Below, piece after piece: positions 1-5,720 of a DNA stretch of 5,771 bases (position 1 is the first letter of the stretch; the number at the start of each line of letters is the position of its first letter). Source of the stretch: Pseudomonadota bacterium (GTDB lineage: Bacteria; Pseudomonadota; Alphaproteobacteria; Acetobacterales; Acetobacteraceae); the NCBI GenBank assembly GCA_021826565.1, contig JAKAZJ010000151.1, positions 1 through 5,771 of the forward strand, given 5' to 3'. Under the pieces are notes generated by a model that was given only the letters and a program-made list of their open reading frames with translations, searched no databases and was not told where the DNA came from. The translations under genes were made by a program, and so were the position numbers.

Positions 1-1
1 C

Positions 2-181
2 GCGGCGATCCCGGGGGTGGCGCTGGCGGCGGTGGCGGGCGCGGCCGGGTGGGCGGTGCCGGGCGCCGGCCTCGGCGGCGCGACCGTGCGCGGCGCGGTG
101 GTGGCGATCGTGATCGGCATCGGCTGGCGGCGGCTGGACCAGGGCGGGACGCACGCGGCGGCGGAGGCCCCGCCCCGCTAG
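2..181 (+). CDS. C-terminal end of a probable polytopic membrane protein (5' end outside window)
   Basis: The reading frame that begins at base 2 is open from the window edge to a TAG at 179-181, giving the last 59 residues of a protein. Nearly every codon ends in G or C, as in the real genes here, whereas the neighbouring frame reads as arginine- and glycine-rich shadow sequence. The fragment has two hydrophobic stretches: an Ala/Gly/Val-rich one at the start and a second reading VVAIVIGIG. A basic WRRL turn follows, then a short hydrophilic tail rich in Ala and Pro. That pattern fits the last two transmembrane helices of an inner-membrane protein with a cytoplasmic tail. The family cannot be recognised from this piece; a flippase or transporter is only a guess. 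It converges on the small membrane protein gene, with 6 bases between the two stop codons. Confidence 0.6.
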   Translation, partial: AAIPGVALAAVAGAAGWAVPGAGLGGATVRGAVVAIVIGIGWRRLDQGGTHAAAEAPPR

Positions 182-187
182 CCGCCG

Positions 188-328
188 CTACCCCTTGAAC
201 CCTGCGGCCGGCAGCACGACGGTGACCGGATGCACCACGGGATGCGGCGGAAACAGCCCCAGATAGAAAAACCCCATTGCGCCCAGCAGCAGGCCCAGGG
301 CAACGACGATCAGGAAACCGCGGATCAT
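188..328 (-). CDS. 46-residue single-pass membrane protein, function unknown
   Basis: ATG at 328 to TAG at 190-188 encodes a 46-residue protein. It starts MIRG and continues with one hydrophobic helix at about residues 4-26. A proline- and histidine-rich tail (FPPHPVVHPVTVVLP, residues 26-40) follows, ending in GFKG. The charge at the N-terminus suggests a cytoplasmic start and a periplasmic tail of about 20 residues. The frame stays open upstream to base 601, but that extension is antisense to aroKB and reads as low-complexity Arg/Ser/Pro. The ATG at 328 is therefore preferred, and it has a GAGG Shine-Dalgarno 4 bases upstream (333-336). I have an impression, not a certain one, of similar tiny proteins with an FPP...P...PV...LP tail beside aroK in Acetobacteraceae. 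No function is known to me. It is divergent from aroKB and may share its control region. Confidence 0.65.
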   Translation of the reverse strand: MIRGFLIVVALGLLLGAMGFFYLGLFPPHPVVHPVTVVLPAAGFKG

Positions 329-332
329 GGCG

Positions 333-336
333 CCTC
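333..336 (-). promoter_or_regulatory. Shine-Dalgarno of the 46-residue membrane protein
   Basis: On the minus strand GAGG lies 4 bases before the ATG at 328. It supports that ATG as the start over any upstream start inside the antisense of aroKB. Confidence 0.45.
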
Positions 337-365
337 GCTTCCAGGTCCCGGGGCAACAACGCGCT

Positions 366-396
366 TTGGCCTCCGGCGGGCGCGTTGTGCTAGCCT
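366..396 (+). promoter_or_regulatory. Possible promoter of aroKB with -10 element close to the start codon
   Basis: TAGCCT at 391-396 fits the relaxed TANNNT form of a -10 element common in GC-rich genomes. TTGGCC at 366-371 could be the -35 (4 of 6 to TTGACA), but the spacer of 19 bases is long. An alternative -10, TGCTAG at 388-393, gives a 16-base spacer but matches the consensus poorly. If TAGCCT is the -10, transcription would begin at about 403-405, on the aroKB ATG, which would make a leaderless mRNA. This is a pattern call only. Confidence 0.3.
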
Positions 397-404
397 GCCG
401 CACG

Positions 405-2096
405 ATGACGCGCAACACGGACCTGCAAGACGCCACCAGGCTGCCCGAGCTGCTCACCGGTCCCCTGGCCGGGCGCGGCGTGGTGCTGGTCGGGCTGATG
501 GGTGCCGGCAAAACCTCGATCGGCCGGCGCCTGGCCGCGCGGCTCGGCCTGCCGTTCCGCGACGCCGATGTGGAGATCGAGGCCGCCGCCGGCTGCTCCA
601 TCCCCGAACTATTCGCCCGCTATGGCGAGGCCGCGTTCCGCGACGGCGAAAAACGCGTGATCCGCCGCCTGCTGGCCGGCGAGCAGATGGTGCTGGCGTT
701 CGGCGGCGGCGCGTTCGTGGACGCCGAGACCCGCGCCGCGGTGCGCGCGGACGCCGTGTCGGTCTGGTTGCGCGCCGAACTGCCGACCCTGGTCCGCCGC
801 GTTTCCGGCCGTGTCGGCCGCCCGCTGCTGACCGGCGGCGATCCGAACGAGATCCTCGCCCGCCTGATGGGCATCCGCCACCAGTTTTATGCCGAGGCCG
901 ATGTGATCGTCGATTGCAACGACGAAACCCCCGAATCCACCACCAGCAAAGTGCTGGACGCGCTGGCCGCGTACCGCCCGCCACGGCGGCTTTCGGTGGC
1001 GCTGTCGTCCGGCGGCTACGACGTGCTGGTGGGCGAGGGCCTGCTGCGGCGCGCCGGCGCGCTTCTGGCGCCGGTGCTGCCGCAGAAGCGCGCAGTGGTC
1101 GTCACCGATGACACCGTGGCGCCCCTGCACCTGCCCGCGCTGCTGGCCGGGCTGGCGGAGACGGGGATAGAAGCGCGCCACATCACCGTGCCCGCCGGCG
1201 AAGCCTCGAAAAGCATCGAGACCTATGCCGGCATCGTCGATCGCCTGCTGGAAGAACGGGTGGAGCGCCGCACCAGCGTGATCGCGCTGGGCGGCGGCGT
1301 GGTCGGCGACCTGGCCGGATTCGCCGCCGCGACGACGCTGCGCGGCCTGCCATTCGTGCAGATCCCCACCACCTTGCTGTCGCAGGTGGATAGTTCCGTG
1401 GGCGGCAAGACCGGGGTGAACACCGCGCGCGGCAAGAATCTGGTGGGCGCCTTCTACCAGCCGCGCATCGTGCTGGCCGATACCACCACCCTGGCCACCC
1501 TGCCCTTGCGCGAACTGCGCGCCGGCTACGCCGAGACGGTCAAGGCCGGCCTGATCGGCGATCCCGGCTTCTTCGCCTGGTGCGAAGCGCGCGGCGCGGC
1601 GGTGATCGCCGGCGACCCCGACGCCCAGGCCGAAGCGATCCTGCGCGCCTGCGCCTTCAAGGCCGCCGTGGTCGGCGCCGACGAACGCGAGGAACAGCCG
1701 AATGACGGCCGCGCGCTGCTCAATCTCGGGCACACATTCGGGCACGCGCTGGAAGCGGAATACGGCTATTCCGGCGGCATCCTGCACGGGGAGGCGGTGG
1801 CGATCGGCATCGGCCTGGCGTTCCGCCTGTCCGCCCGCCTGGGAATCTGCGATCCGGCGGACGGCGCCCGGGTGGCCGCGCATTTCGAAGCCGTGGGGCT
1901 GACCGCCGAGCTGGCGCAGCTCAATCGCCGCTTCTCCGCCGCCGGGCTGATCGCGCATATGCAGCGCGACAAGAAGATGCGCGACGGCACGCTGACCTTC
2001 GTGCTGACCCGCGGCATCGGCCAGGCCTTCACCGCGCGCGACGTGCCGCCGGGGGAGGTGACGGCGGTGCTGCGTGAGGCAGGAGCCGCGGCGTGA
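405..2096 (+). CDS. aroKB: Bifunctional shikimate kinase / 3-dehydroquinate synthase (AroKB fusion)
   Basis: A 563-residue cytoplasmic enzyme carrying two shikimate-pathway steps: ATP-dependent 3-phosphorylation of shikimate, and NAD-dependent conversion of DAHP to 3-dehydroquinate. Residues 1-185 are a shikimate kinase: Walker A GLMGAGKT (30-37), the shikimate-binding FRDADVEIE stretch (D53, D55), R79, the GGG loop (100-102), the lid arginine in RVGRPLL (R139) and R158. A short linker (about 186-196) leads to dehydroquinate synthase: GGGVVGDLAG (297-306) for NAD, QIPTTLLSQVDSSVGGKTG (K335 active site), and the expected metal ligands E377 (GYAE), H443 (LGHTFGH) and H461 (LHGE). All key residues of both domains are present, so both should be active. 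The start at 405 is chosen because the 26 residues upstream, to an ATG at 327, look unlike protein and cover the neighbour's ribosome site. No clear Shine-Dalgarno precedes 405. It is first of three coupled genes. Confidence 0.95.
   Translation: MTRNTDLQDATRLPELLTGPLAGRGVVLVGLMGAGKTSIGRRLAARLGLPFRDADVEIEAAAGCSIPELFARYGEAAFRDGEKRVIRRLLAGEQMVLAFGGGAFVDAETRAAVRADAVSVWLRAELPTLVRRVSGRVGRPLLTGGDPNEILARLMGIRHQFYAEADVIVDCNDETPESTTSKVLDALAAYRPPRRLSVALSSGGYDVLVGEGLLRRAGALLAPVLPQKRAVVVTDDTVAPLHLPALLAGLAETGIEARHITVPAGEASKSIETYAGIVDRLLEERVERRTSVIALGGGVVGDLAGFAAATTLRGLPFVQIPTTLLSQVDSSVGGKTGVNTARGKNLVGAFYQPRIVLADTTTLATLPLRELRAGYAETVKAGLIGDPGFFAWCEARGAAVIAGDPDAQAEAILRACAFKAAVVGADEREEQPNDGRALLNLGHTFGHALEAEYGYSGGILHGEAVAIGIGLAFRLSARLGICDPADGARVAAHFEAVGLTAELAQLNRRFSAAGLIAHMQRDKKMRDGTLTFVLTRGIGQAFTARDVPPGEVTAVLREAGAAA
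2081..2085 (+). promoter_or_regulatory. Shine-Dalgarno fixing the GTG start of the DUF2244 gene
   Basis: AGGAG sits inside the last codons of aroKB, 7 bases before the GTG at 2093. It gives an ideally spaced ribosome site and supports GTG as the start, since no ATG lies near the N-terminal conserved region. Confidence 0.6.
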
Positions 2097-2590
2097 ATCC
2101 CGACGTGCTGTTCCAGGCGACGATCGTGCCGCATCGCAGCCTGTCGCGGCGCGGTGCGTTATCGGTCGTCGGCCTGTTCGCGCTGGCGGGCGGGGCCGGC
2201 GCGCTGCGCTTCGCCATCCTGGGGCTGTGGCCGATCCTGATGTTCATGGCGCTGGAGGTGGCGCTGGCGGCGGTGCTGGTGGCGCTGCATATCCGCGCCG
2301 GCCGCGCCGCCGAGATCCTGACCCTGGAACCCGGCTGCCTGCGCGTGCTGCGCCGCGACCCGCGCGGGCGCCGCACCGAGCGCCGCCTGCCGACCGCCTG
2401 GCTGAATCCGCTATTGGAAGAATCGCCGGGCCGCGTCCCGCGCCTGATCCTGCGCGCCCACGGCGTGCGCGAGGAAGTGGGCAAGGTGCTGGGCGAAGCC
2501 GAGAAGCGCGACCTGGCCGCCGCGCTGGCCCGCGCGCTGCGACACCTGCGTGAGCCGCGCTTCGATAACCCGCAGCTGCGCGAGGAATGA
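2093..2590 (+). CDS. DUF2244 domain-containing membrane protein
   Basis: A 165-residue protein with a GTG start overlapping the aroKB stop by four bases (GTGA) and a good Shine-Dalgarno. It follows the DUF2244 layout. A short N-terminal strand is followed by the PHRSLSRRG motif (13-21). Next come two hydrophobic helices (about 22-44 and 46-66) with a GLWPILMFMALEV turn between them, like the family's G-WP---F--L-V signature. A soluble C-terminal half has strands such as EILTLEPGCLRVLRR, a tryptophan-containing stretch near W103, and a VGKVLGEAEKRDLAAALARAL segment (129-148) typical of the family's end. It is probably an inner-membrane protein with both ends in the cytoplasm. The family's biochemical role is not established as far as I know. 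Its place between aroKB and mobA suggests co-expression rather than a shared pathway. Confidence 0.85.
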   Translation: MNPDVLFQATIVPHRSLSRRGALSVVGLFALAGGAGALRFAILGLWPILMFMALEVALAAVLVALHIRAGRAAEILTLEPGCLRVLRRDPRGRRTERRLPTAWLNPLLEESPGRVPRLILRAHGVREEVGKVLGEAEKRDLAAALARALRHLREPRFDNPQLREE

Positions 2591-3165
2591 TCGCCGGCCT
2601 GATCCTGGCCGGCGGCGCCGGGCGGCGGCTGGGCGGGACCGACAAGCCGCTGCTGGCGCTGGGGCGGGATACGATCCTGGACCGCGTGCTGGCGCGGCTG
2701 CGCGCCGAGCCGGTGGCGGCGATCGCGCTCAGCGCCAACGGCGATCCGGCCCGGTTCGCGCGGTTCGGTCTGACGGTGCTGGCCGACGGGATCGCCGCGG
2801 CCGGGCCGCTGGCGGGCGTGCTGGCGGGGTTGGACTGGGCCGCCGCGTTGGGGGCGACGGCGCTGTTGAGCGTGCCGGGCGACGCGCCGTTCCTGCCCGC
2901 CGGTTTGCTGGCCGCGCTCTTACCCGCGCCCGCCTGTGCCGTCGCGGACGGACGCTTGCAGCCGCTGGTGGCGCTGTGGCCGGTGGCCGCGCGCGCGGCG
3001 TTGCGGGACTGGCTGAGCTCGGGTCAGTCCCGCAAGGTGGGCGCCTTCGCCGCGACGCTTGGGATGCGCGCGGTGGACTTCCCGGAGGCCGCCGCGGACG
3101 GGTTCGCCAATATCAACACGCCGGAGGAGCTGGCGGCGGCACGGGCACGGCCGACCGTCGGCTAA
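2587..3165 (+). CDS. mobA: Molybdenum cofactor guanylyltransferase MobA
   Basis: A 192-residue cytoplasmic enzyme, about the usual length for MobA. It transfers GMP from GTP to Mo-molybdopterin to make the guanine dinucleotide form used by the DMSO-reductase family of molybdoenzymes. It shows the nucleotidyltransferase signature LAGGAGRRLGGTDKPL (7-22), the GPLAGVLAGL stretch (73-82), the metal-binding PGDAPFLP loop (97-104, D99) and the C-terminal FANINTPEEL motif (173-182). These match E. coli MobA features (LAGG-RRMGG-DK, P-D-P, N-NTPEEL). The ATG overlaps the upstream stop as ATGA; GAGGA abuts the start codon directly, too close for normal initiation, so termination-reinitiation on the upstream message is likely. 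No other start is possible, because LAGG begins at residue 7. No mobB is seen in the window. A related NTP-transferase such as MocA is possible but less likely given the NTPEEL ending. Confidence 0.9.
   Translation: MIAGLILAGGAGRRLGGTDKPLLALGRDTILDRVLARLRAEPVAAIALSANGDPARFARFGLTVLADGIAAAGPLAGVLAGLDWAAALGATALLSVPGDAPFLPAGLLAALLPAPACAVADGRLQPLVALWPVAARAALRDWLSSGQSRKVGAFAATLGMRAVDFPEAAADGFANINTPEELAAARARPTVG
3150..3162. other. Short perfect dyad at the convergent gene ends
   Basis: GCCGACCGTCGGC is a perfect inverted repeat, 5 bp arms with a 3-base loop. It lies at the very end of mobA and abuts the shared stop region. There is no T-run on either side, so it does not look like a classical intrinsic terminator. 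It may be only a weak hairpin at the transcription boundary, or chance in GC-rich coding sequence. Confidence 0.25.
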
Positions 3166-4928
3166 TCCGCCCCGCGCCGCGCCTCGGTCTGCGCCGCCGC
3201 CGGGGCGTAGCCCGGGGCGACATGGACATCGATCGCCGCGACGCCGCCGGCCGCGACATGGGCGATCGCCGCAGCCAGGGCCGCGGCCAGAGCGGCGCCA
3301 TCGGCGACCGGCCCCAGGCCCAGCGCGCCCTGGGCGCGGGCCATCGCCGCCAGATCGACCTCGGGCCCGGTCAGGCGCTGGCCGATCCATTTATTCTCCA
3401 CCGGGCGATTGCGCATCCGCGCGACCCGTTCCTGATGCAGCTCGTCGTTGTAATAGGACCGGTTGTTGGCGATCACGACCAGCAGCGGGATCGCGTAATG
3501 CGCCGCGGTCCACAGCGCGGTGACCCCCATCAGATAGTCGCCGTCGCCCAGCACCGCGACCGCCAGCCGCCCCGAGCCGAGCAGCGCCAGCGCGGCACCC
3601 ACCGCGATCCCTGGCCCGGCGCCGATCCCCGCGCCGCCGTCACCGCCGAGGTAATCGAGCGGATGGCGGAACGGCCAATCGGCGCCGTTCCAGCCCAACG
3701 GCAAATGCAGCAGGGAAACGTCCCGTCCCGCCGTCGCCGCGCGCAGCCCCTGCGCGAGGCCGCTCACGCTCAGCGTACCCCCCACCGGCGCGACCGGCGG
3801 CAAGGCGGTGGCGGCGAACCGCGCCGGGGTGATGTCCAGCGCCGCCAGCAGTGCCGGCAGCACCGCGTCGGGCGGCGCCGGCAGATGCAGATCGACAAGG
3901 GGGAAGCCCTGGTGGTCCATGCTCCAGCCGTTATGCAAGCCGTGATCGGGCGAAATCTGGATCACCCGCGCCGCCGCCGGCACCGGCGCCCCGGCCAGCG
4001 CGCCGGCCAGTGCGACCCAATCCAGGCTGAGCACCAGATCCGCCTCCCGCAGCGCCTCCAGCAATTCCGGGCCGGGGAAGGTGGCCGGCGCGCCCAGATG
4101 CAGCGGGTGATCGGTCGGGAAACTCGCGCCGCATTTGATATCGGTCGCGACCCGCGCGCCGAGCGCTTCCGCCAGCGCCACGCGCGCAGCCCAGGCGGCG
4201 GGATCGCGACCGTTGCGCCCGATCAGGATCACCGGGCGGCGCGCGGCGCGCAGCATCCGCGCGCACGCGGCGATCGCCTCGGGCGCAGCATGCGGGGCGG
4301 CGGCGGGAAGAAACCGCGCCGGATCGGGCGCGGATACGGGTTCGTCCAGCGCGGCTTCCTGCAACGCCGCATCCAGCGTGACGAAGACCGGCGCGCAAGG
4401 CGGCGTGGCGGTGAGCCAGGCGGCGCGCAGCAGCGCCTCCTGCGCGGCGGGTACCGAGGCGGGCTGCGCGTCCCATTTCACGAAGCCGCGGACCAGCGCG
4501 TTCTGGTCCTGCGCGGTGTGGATCCAGTCGATCCACGGGCGTCGCCGCGCCGCGTCCACCGGTCCGGTCGCGCCGATGATCAGCATCGGCACGCGATCGC
4601 ACCAGGCGTTGAAGATCGCCATCGAACCATGCAGCAGGCCGACATTGGAATGCAGCGCCACGGCCAGCGGCCGGCCCGTCACCTTGGCCCAGCCCTGCGC
4701 CAGGCTGACCGCGGTTTCCTCATGCAGGCATAACAGCATCTGCGGGCGCTGATTGCCGAGATGGTTGACCAGACTGTCATGCAGACCGCGGAAACTGGCC
4801 CCCGGGGTCAGCGCGATGAACGGCAATGCTAACGCGCGCAGCGTCTCCGCGATTGCATCGCTGCCGTAACGGGCGGGGCCGGCGGGGGCCGGCGGCGGGA
4901 TCTCGGGCGTGACGGGGGTCGCGGTCAT
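3162..4928 (-). CDS. Thiamine diphosphate-dependent enzyme (acetolactate synthase/benzoylformate decarboxylase superfamily), substrate unknown
   Basis: A 588-residue protein with the three-domain order of the 2-oxo-acid ThDP superfamily. The N-terminal PYR domain (about 20-195) carries the cofactor-activating glutamate in LLCLHEETAVSLAQGWAK (E70) and the dimer-interface run IFNAWCDRVPMLIIGATG (105-122). A central domain (about 215-365) includes RRPVILIGRNG. The C-terminal PP domain has the ThDP/Mg motif from GDGDYLM (461-467) to NN (488-489), so D462 and N489 are the likely metal ligands. A distinctive block RRPWIDWIHTAQDQ (129-142) and VKWDAQPA (150-157) recalls a group of alphaproteobacterial proteins annotated only as ThDP-binding or acetolactate-synthase-like. 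True AHAS is less likely: no small regulatory subunit gene is nearby. It is the second gene of an operon, 30 bases after the NIPSNAP gene, behind only a weak purine-rich ribosome site. It is probably a decarboxylase or carboligase. Confidence 0.85.
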   Translation of the reverse strand: MTATPVTPEIPPPAPAGPARYGSDAIAETLRALALPFIALTPGASFRGLHDSLVNHLGNQRPQMLLCLHEETAVSLAQGWAKVTGRPLAVALHSNVGLLHGSMAIFNAWCDRVPMLIIGATGPVDAARRRPWIDWIHTAQDQNALVRGFVKWDAQPASVPAAQEALLRAAWLTATPPCAPVFVTLDAALQEAALDEPVSAPDPARFLPAAAPHAAPEAIAACARMLRAARRPVILIGRNGRDPAAWAARVALAEALGARVATDIKCGASFPTDHPLHLGAPATFPGPELLEALREADLVLSLDWVALAGALAGAPVPAAARVIQISPDHGLHNGWSMDHQGFPLVDLHLPAPPDAVLPALLAALDITPARFAATALPPVAPVGGTLSVSGLAQGLRAATAGRDVSLLHLPLGWNGADWPFRHPLDYLGGDGGAGIGAGPGIAVGAALALLGSGRLAVAVLGDGDYLMGVTALWTAAHYAIPLLVVIANNRSYYNDELHQERVARMRNRPVENKWIGQRLTGPEVDLAAMARAQGALGLGPVADGAALAAALAAAIAHVAAGGVAAIDVHVAPGYAPAAAQTEARRGAD

Positions 4929-4958
4929 GGCTGCGTGCTTCCCCCGTCCGCCATCCGG

Positions 4959-5576
4959 TTAGCGCAACGGCGAGAACGCGGCTGGTACGACCAGCATGTT
5001 CTCTTGTTTCACCACGGCACCTTGGGGCGAGCCCGGCGGCCAGACGCCCTTGGCGACCGCCTCGGCGCGGATGCGCTGGCGTTCGGCGGCGTCCTTGTAG
5101 GCCCAGATATGGGTCCATTTGTTCAGACCGCCCAGCTCCGAATGCCAGGCGCCGACCAGCGGCGACAATGCGACGCGGCCGGCGATCTTCTCTGACCAGC
5201 GCTGGATCATTCCGGGCATCTGGCCGGCCGCCATGGTGTAGGTGCGGATCTCGTAGATCGCCCCCAGCGCGCGCGGCTCCAGCGGCGGGGAGAACGGCGC
5301 CGGCAGGTAGATCTCGCTGGTCATCGCGGCGATGTAGTCGGAAATCGGCGGCGGCCAGCCGGGCAGCTTGGCGGCCTCGGCGCGGATGCGGGTGCGTTCC
5401 GCGAGATCCTGGTAGGTCCAGACATGGATCACGCGGTTCAGCGGGCCGACTTCGGTATGCCAGAACGCGGCAAGCGGGGACAGCGCGGCGCGCGCGGGCA
5501 GGGCGGCGGCGAAGCGTTCCTCGACCGCGGGAATGCTTCCGGGGCGAAGGTCATAGCTTCGCATTTCGATGATCAT
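4959..5576 (-). CDS. NIPSNAP family protein with two tandem domains
   Basis: A 205-residue soluble protein made of two NIPSNAP-type (dimeric alpha/beta-barrel-like) domains, residues about 1-99 and 105-205. Each begins with an I-E-R-Y strand (IIEMRSYDL; IYEIRTYTM) and repeats the same core: ALSPL, W-H-E-G-LN, H-W-Y-D-AER and RIRAEA. Aligning residues 29-69 with 134-174 by eye gives 25 identities in 41, so the halves are clear duplicates. No signal peptide is seen. The frame is open 18 codons further upstream, but ATG at 5576 is preferred because it has a strong GGGAGGA ribosome site, begins right at the first strand, and the upstream piece overlaps the promoter. Bacterial NIPSNAP proteins have no settled function; single-domain relatives often sit beside catabolic genes. 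As the first gene before the ThDP enzyme, it may bind or process the same small molecule. Confidence 0.88.
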   Translation of the reverse strand: MIIEMRSYDLRPGSIPAVEERFAAALPARAALSPLAAFWHTEVGPLNRVIHVWTYQDLAERTRIRAEAAKLPGWPPPISDYIAAMTSEIYLPAPFSPPLEPRALGAIYEIRTYTMAAGQMPGMIQRWSEKIAGRVALSPLVGAWHSELGGLNKWTHIWAYKDAAERQRIRAEAVAKGVWPPGSPQGAVVKQENMLVVPAAFSPLR

Positions 5577-5580
5577 GGGT

Positions 5581-5587
5581 TCCTCCC
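5581..5587 (-). promoter_or_regulatory. Strong Shine-Dalgarno of the NIPSNAP gene
   Basis: On the minus strand GGGAGGA ends 4 bases before the ATG at 5576. It is the best ribosome site in the window and decides the start against the in-frame ATG at 5630. Confidence 0.7.
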
Positions 5588-5602
5588 GATGGGGTTGGGG
5601 GG

Positions 5603-5630
5603 ACGGTAGGCGGTCTGACGTCCGGGTCAA
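5603..5630 (-). promoter_or_regulatory. Sigma-70-like promoter of the NIPSNAP-ThDP operon
   Basis: On the minus strand TTGACC (5630-5625, 5 of 6 to the -35 consensus) is followed after 16 bases by TACCGT (5608-5603, TANNNT). Transcription would start near 5596, leaving about a 20-base leader that contains the GGGAGGA ribosome site. Spacing and position agree, but this is pattern evidence only. An operator was looked for around it and no convincing inverted repeat was seen beyond the 6-base palindrome GACGTC in the spacer (5617-5622). Confidence 0.5.
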
Positions 5631-5710
5631 GAGCGCATCGCGCGGAGCGCGGGGCTGACGTGGCGCGCTGCGCGCGGGGGGGGCATACCTGCCGTGACCG
5701 TTCCGCGACC

Positions 5711-5715
5711 AAGGA
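5711..5715 (+). promoter_or_regulatory. Shine-Dalgarno of the truncated rightward gene
   Basis: AAGGA lies 5 bases before the ATG at 5721, well spaced, and is the main support for a gene start here. Confidence 0.45.
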
Positions 5716-5720
5716 CCCGC

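Noticed and set aside
327..404. A longer aroKB start at the ATG at 327
   Set aside because: It would add 26 residues with no similarity to shikimate kinase N-termini, would overlap the start codon and ribosome site of the divergent small gene, and has no better ribosome site of its own.
188..601. The 137-codon version of the small minus-strand gene
   Set aside because: The first 91 codons are antisense to aroKB and of low complexity. The membrane helix and ribosome site support the 46-residue form.
609..1958. A 449-codon open frame antisense to aroKB
   Set aside because: It is the complement of the conserved AroKB frame and shows no recognisable motif; its Gly/Ala/His/Gln-rich composition is typical of antisense frames in GC-rich genes.
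2550..4733. A 727-codon open frame on the + strand across mobA and the ThDP gene
   Set aside because: Its translation is Arg/Gly/Gln-rich and low in complexity, and it lies over two genes with clear family motifs. It is a shadow produced by GC-rich codon use.
3162..4928. Calling the ThDP enzyme an ilvB/ilvI acetolactate synthase
   Set aside because: Only the superfamily motifs are shared. No small subunit or branched-chain amino acid genes are nearby, and the NIPSNAP partner is atypical.
5577..5630. A longer NIPSNAP start at the ATG at 5630 (minus strand)
   Set aside because: The extra 18 residues would include the -35 and -10 promoter elements and the GGGAGGA ribosome site that properly serves the ATG at 5576.
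5661..5675. A sigma-54-like GG-N10-GC pattern for the rightward gene at 5721
   Set aside because: Only the minimal GG and GC dinucleotides fit; the TTGC half is absent. Such spacing arises easily in GC-repeat sequence like this.
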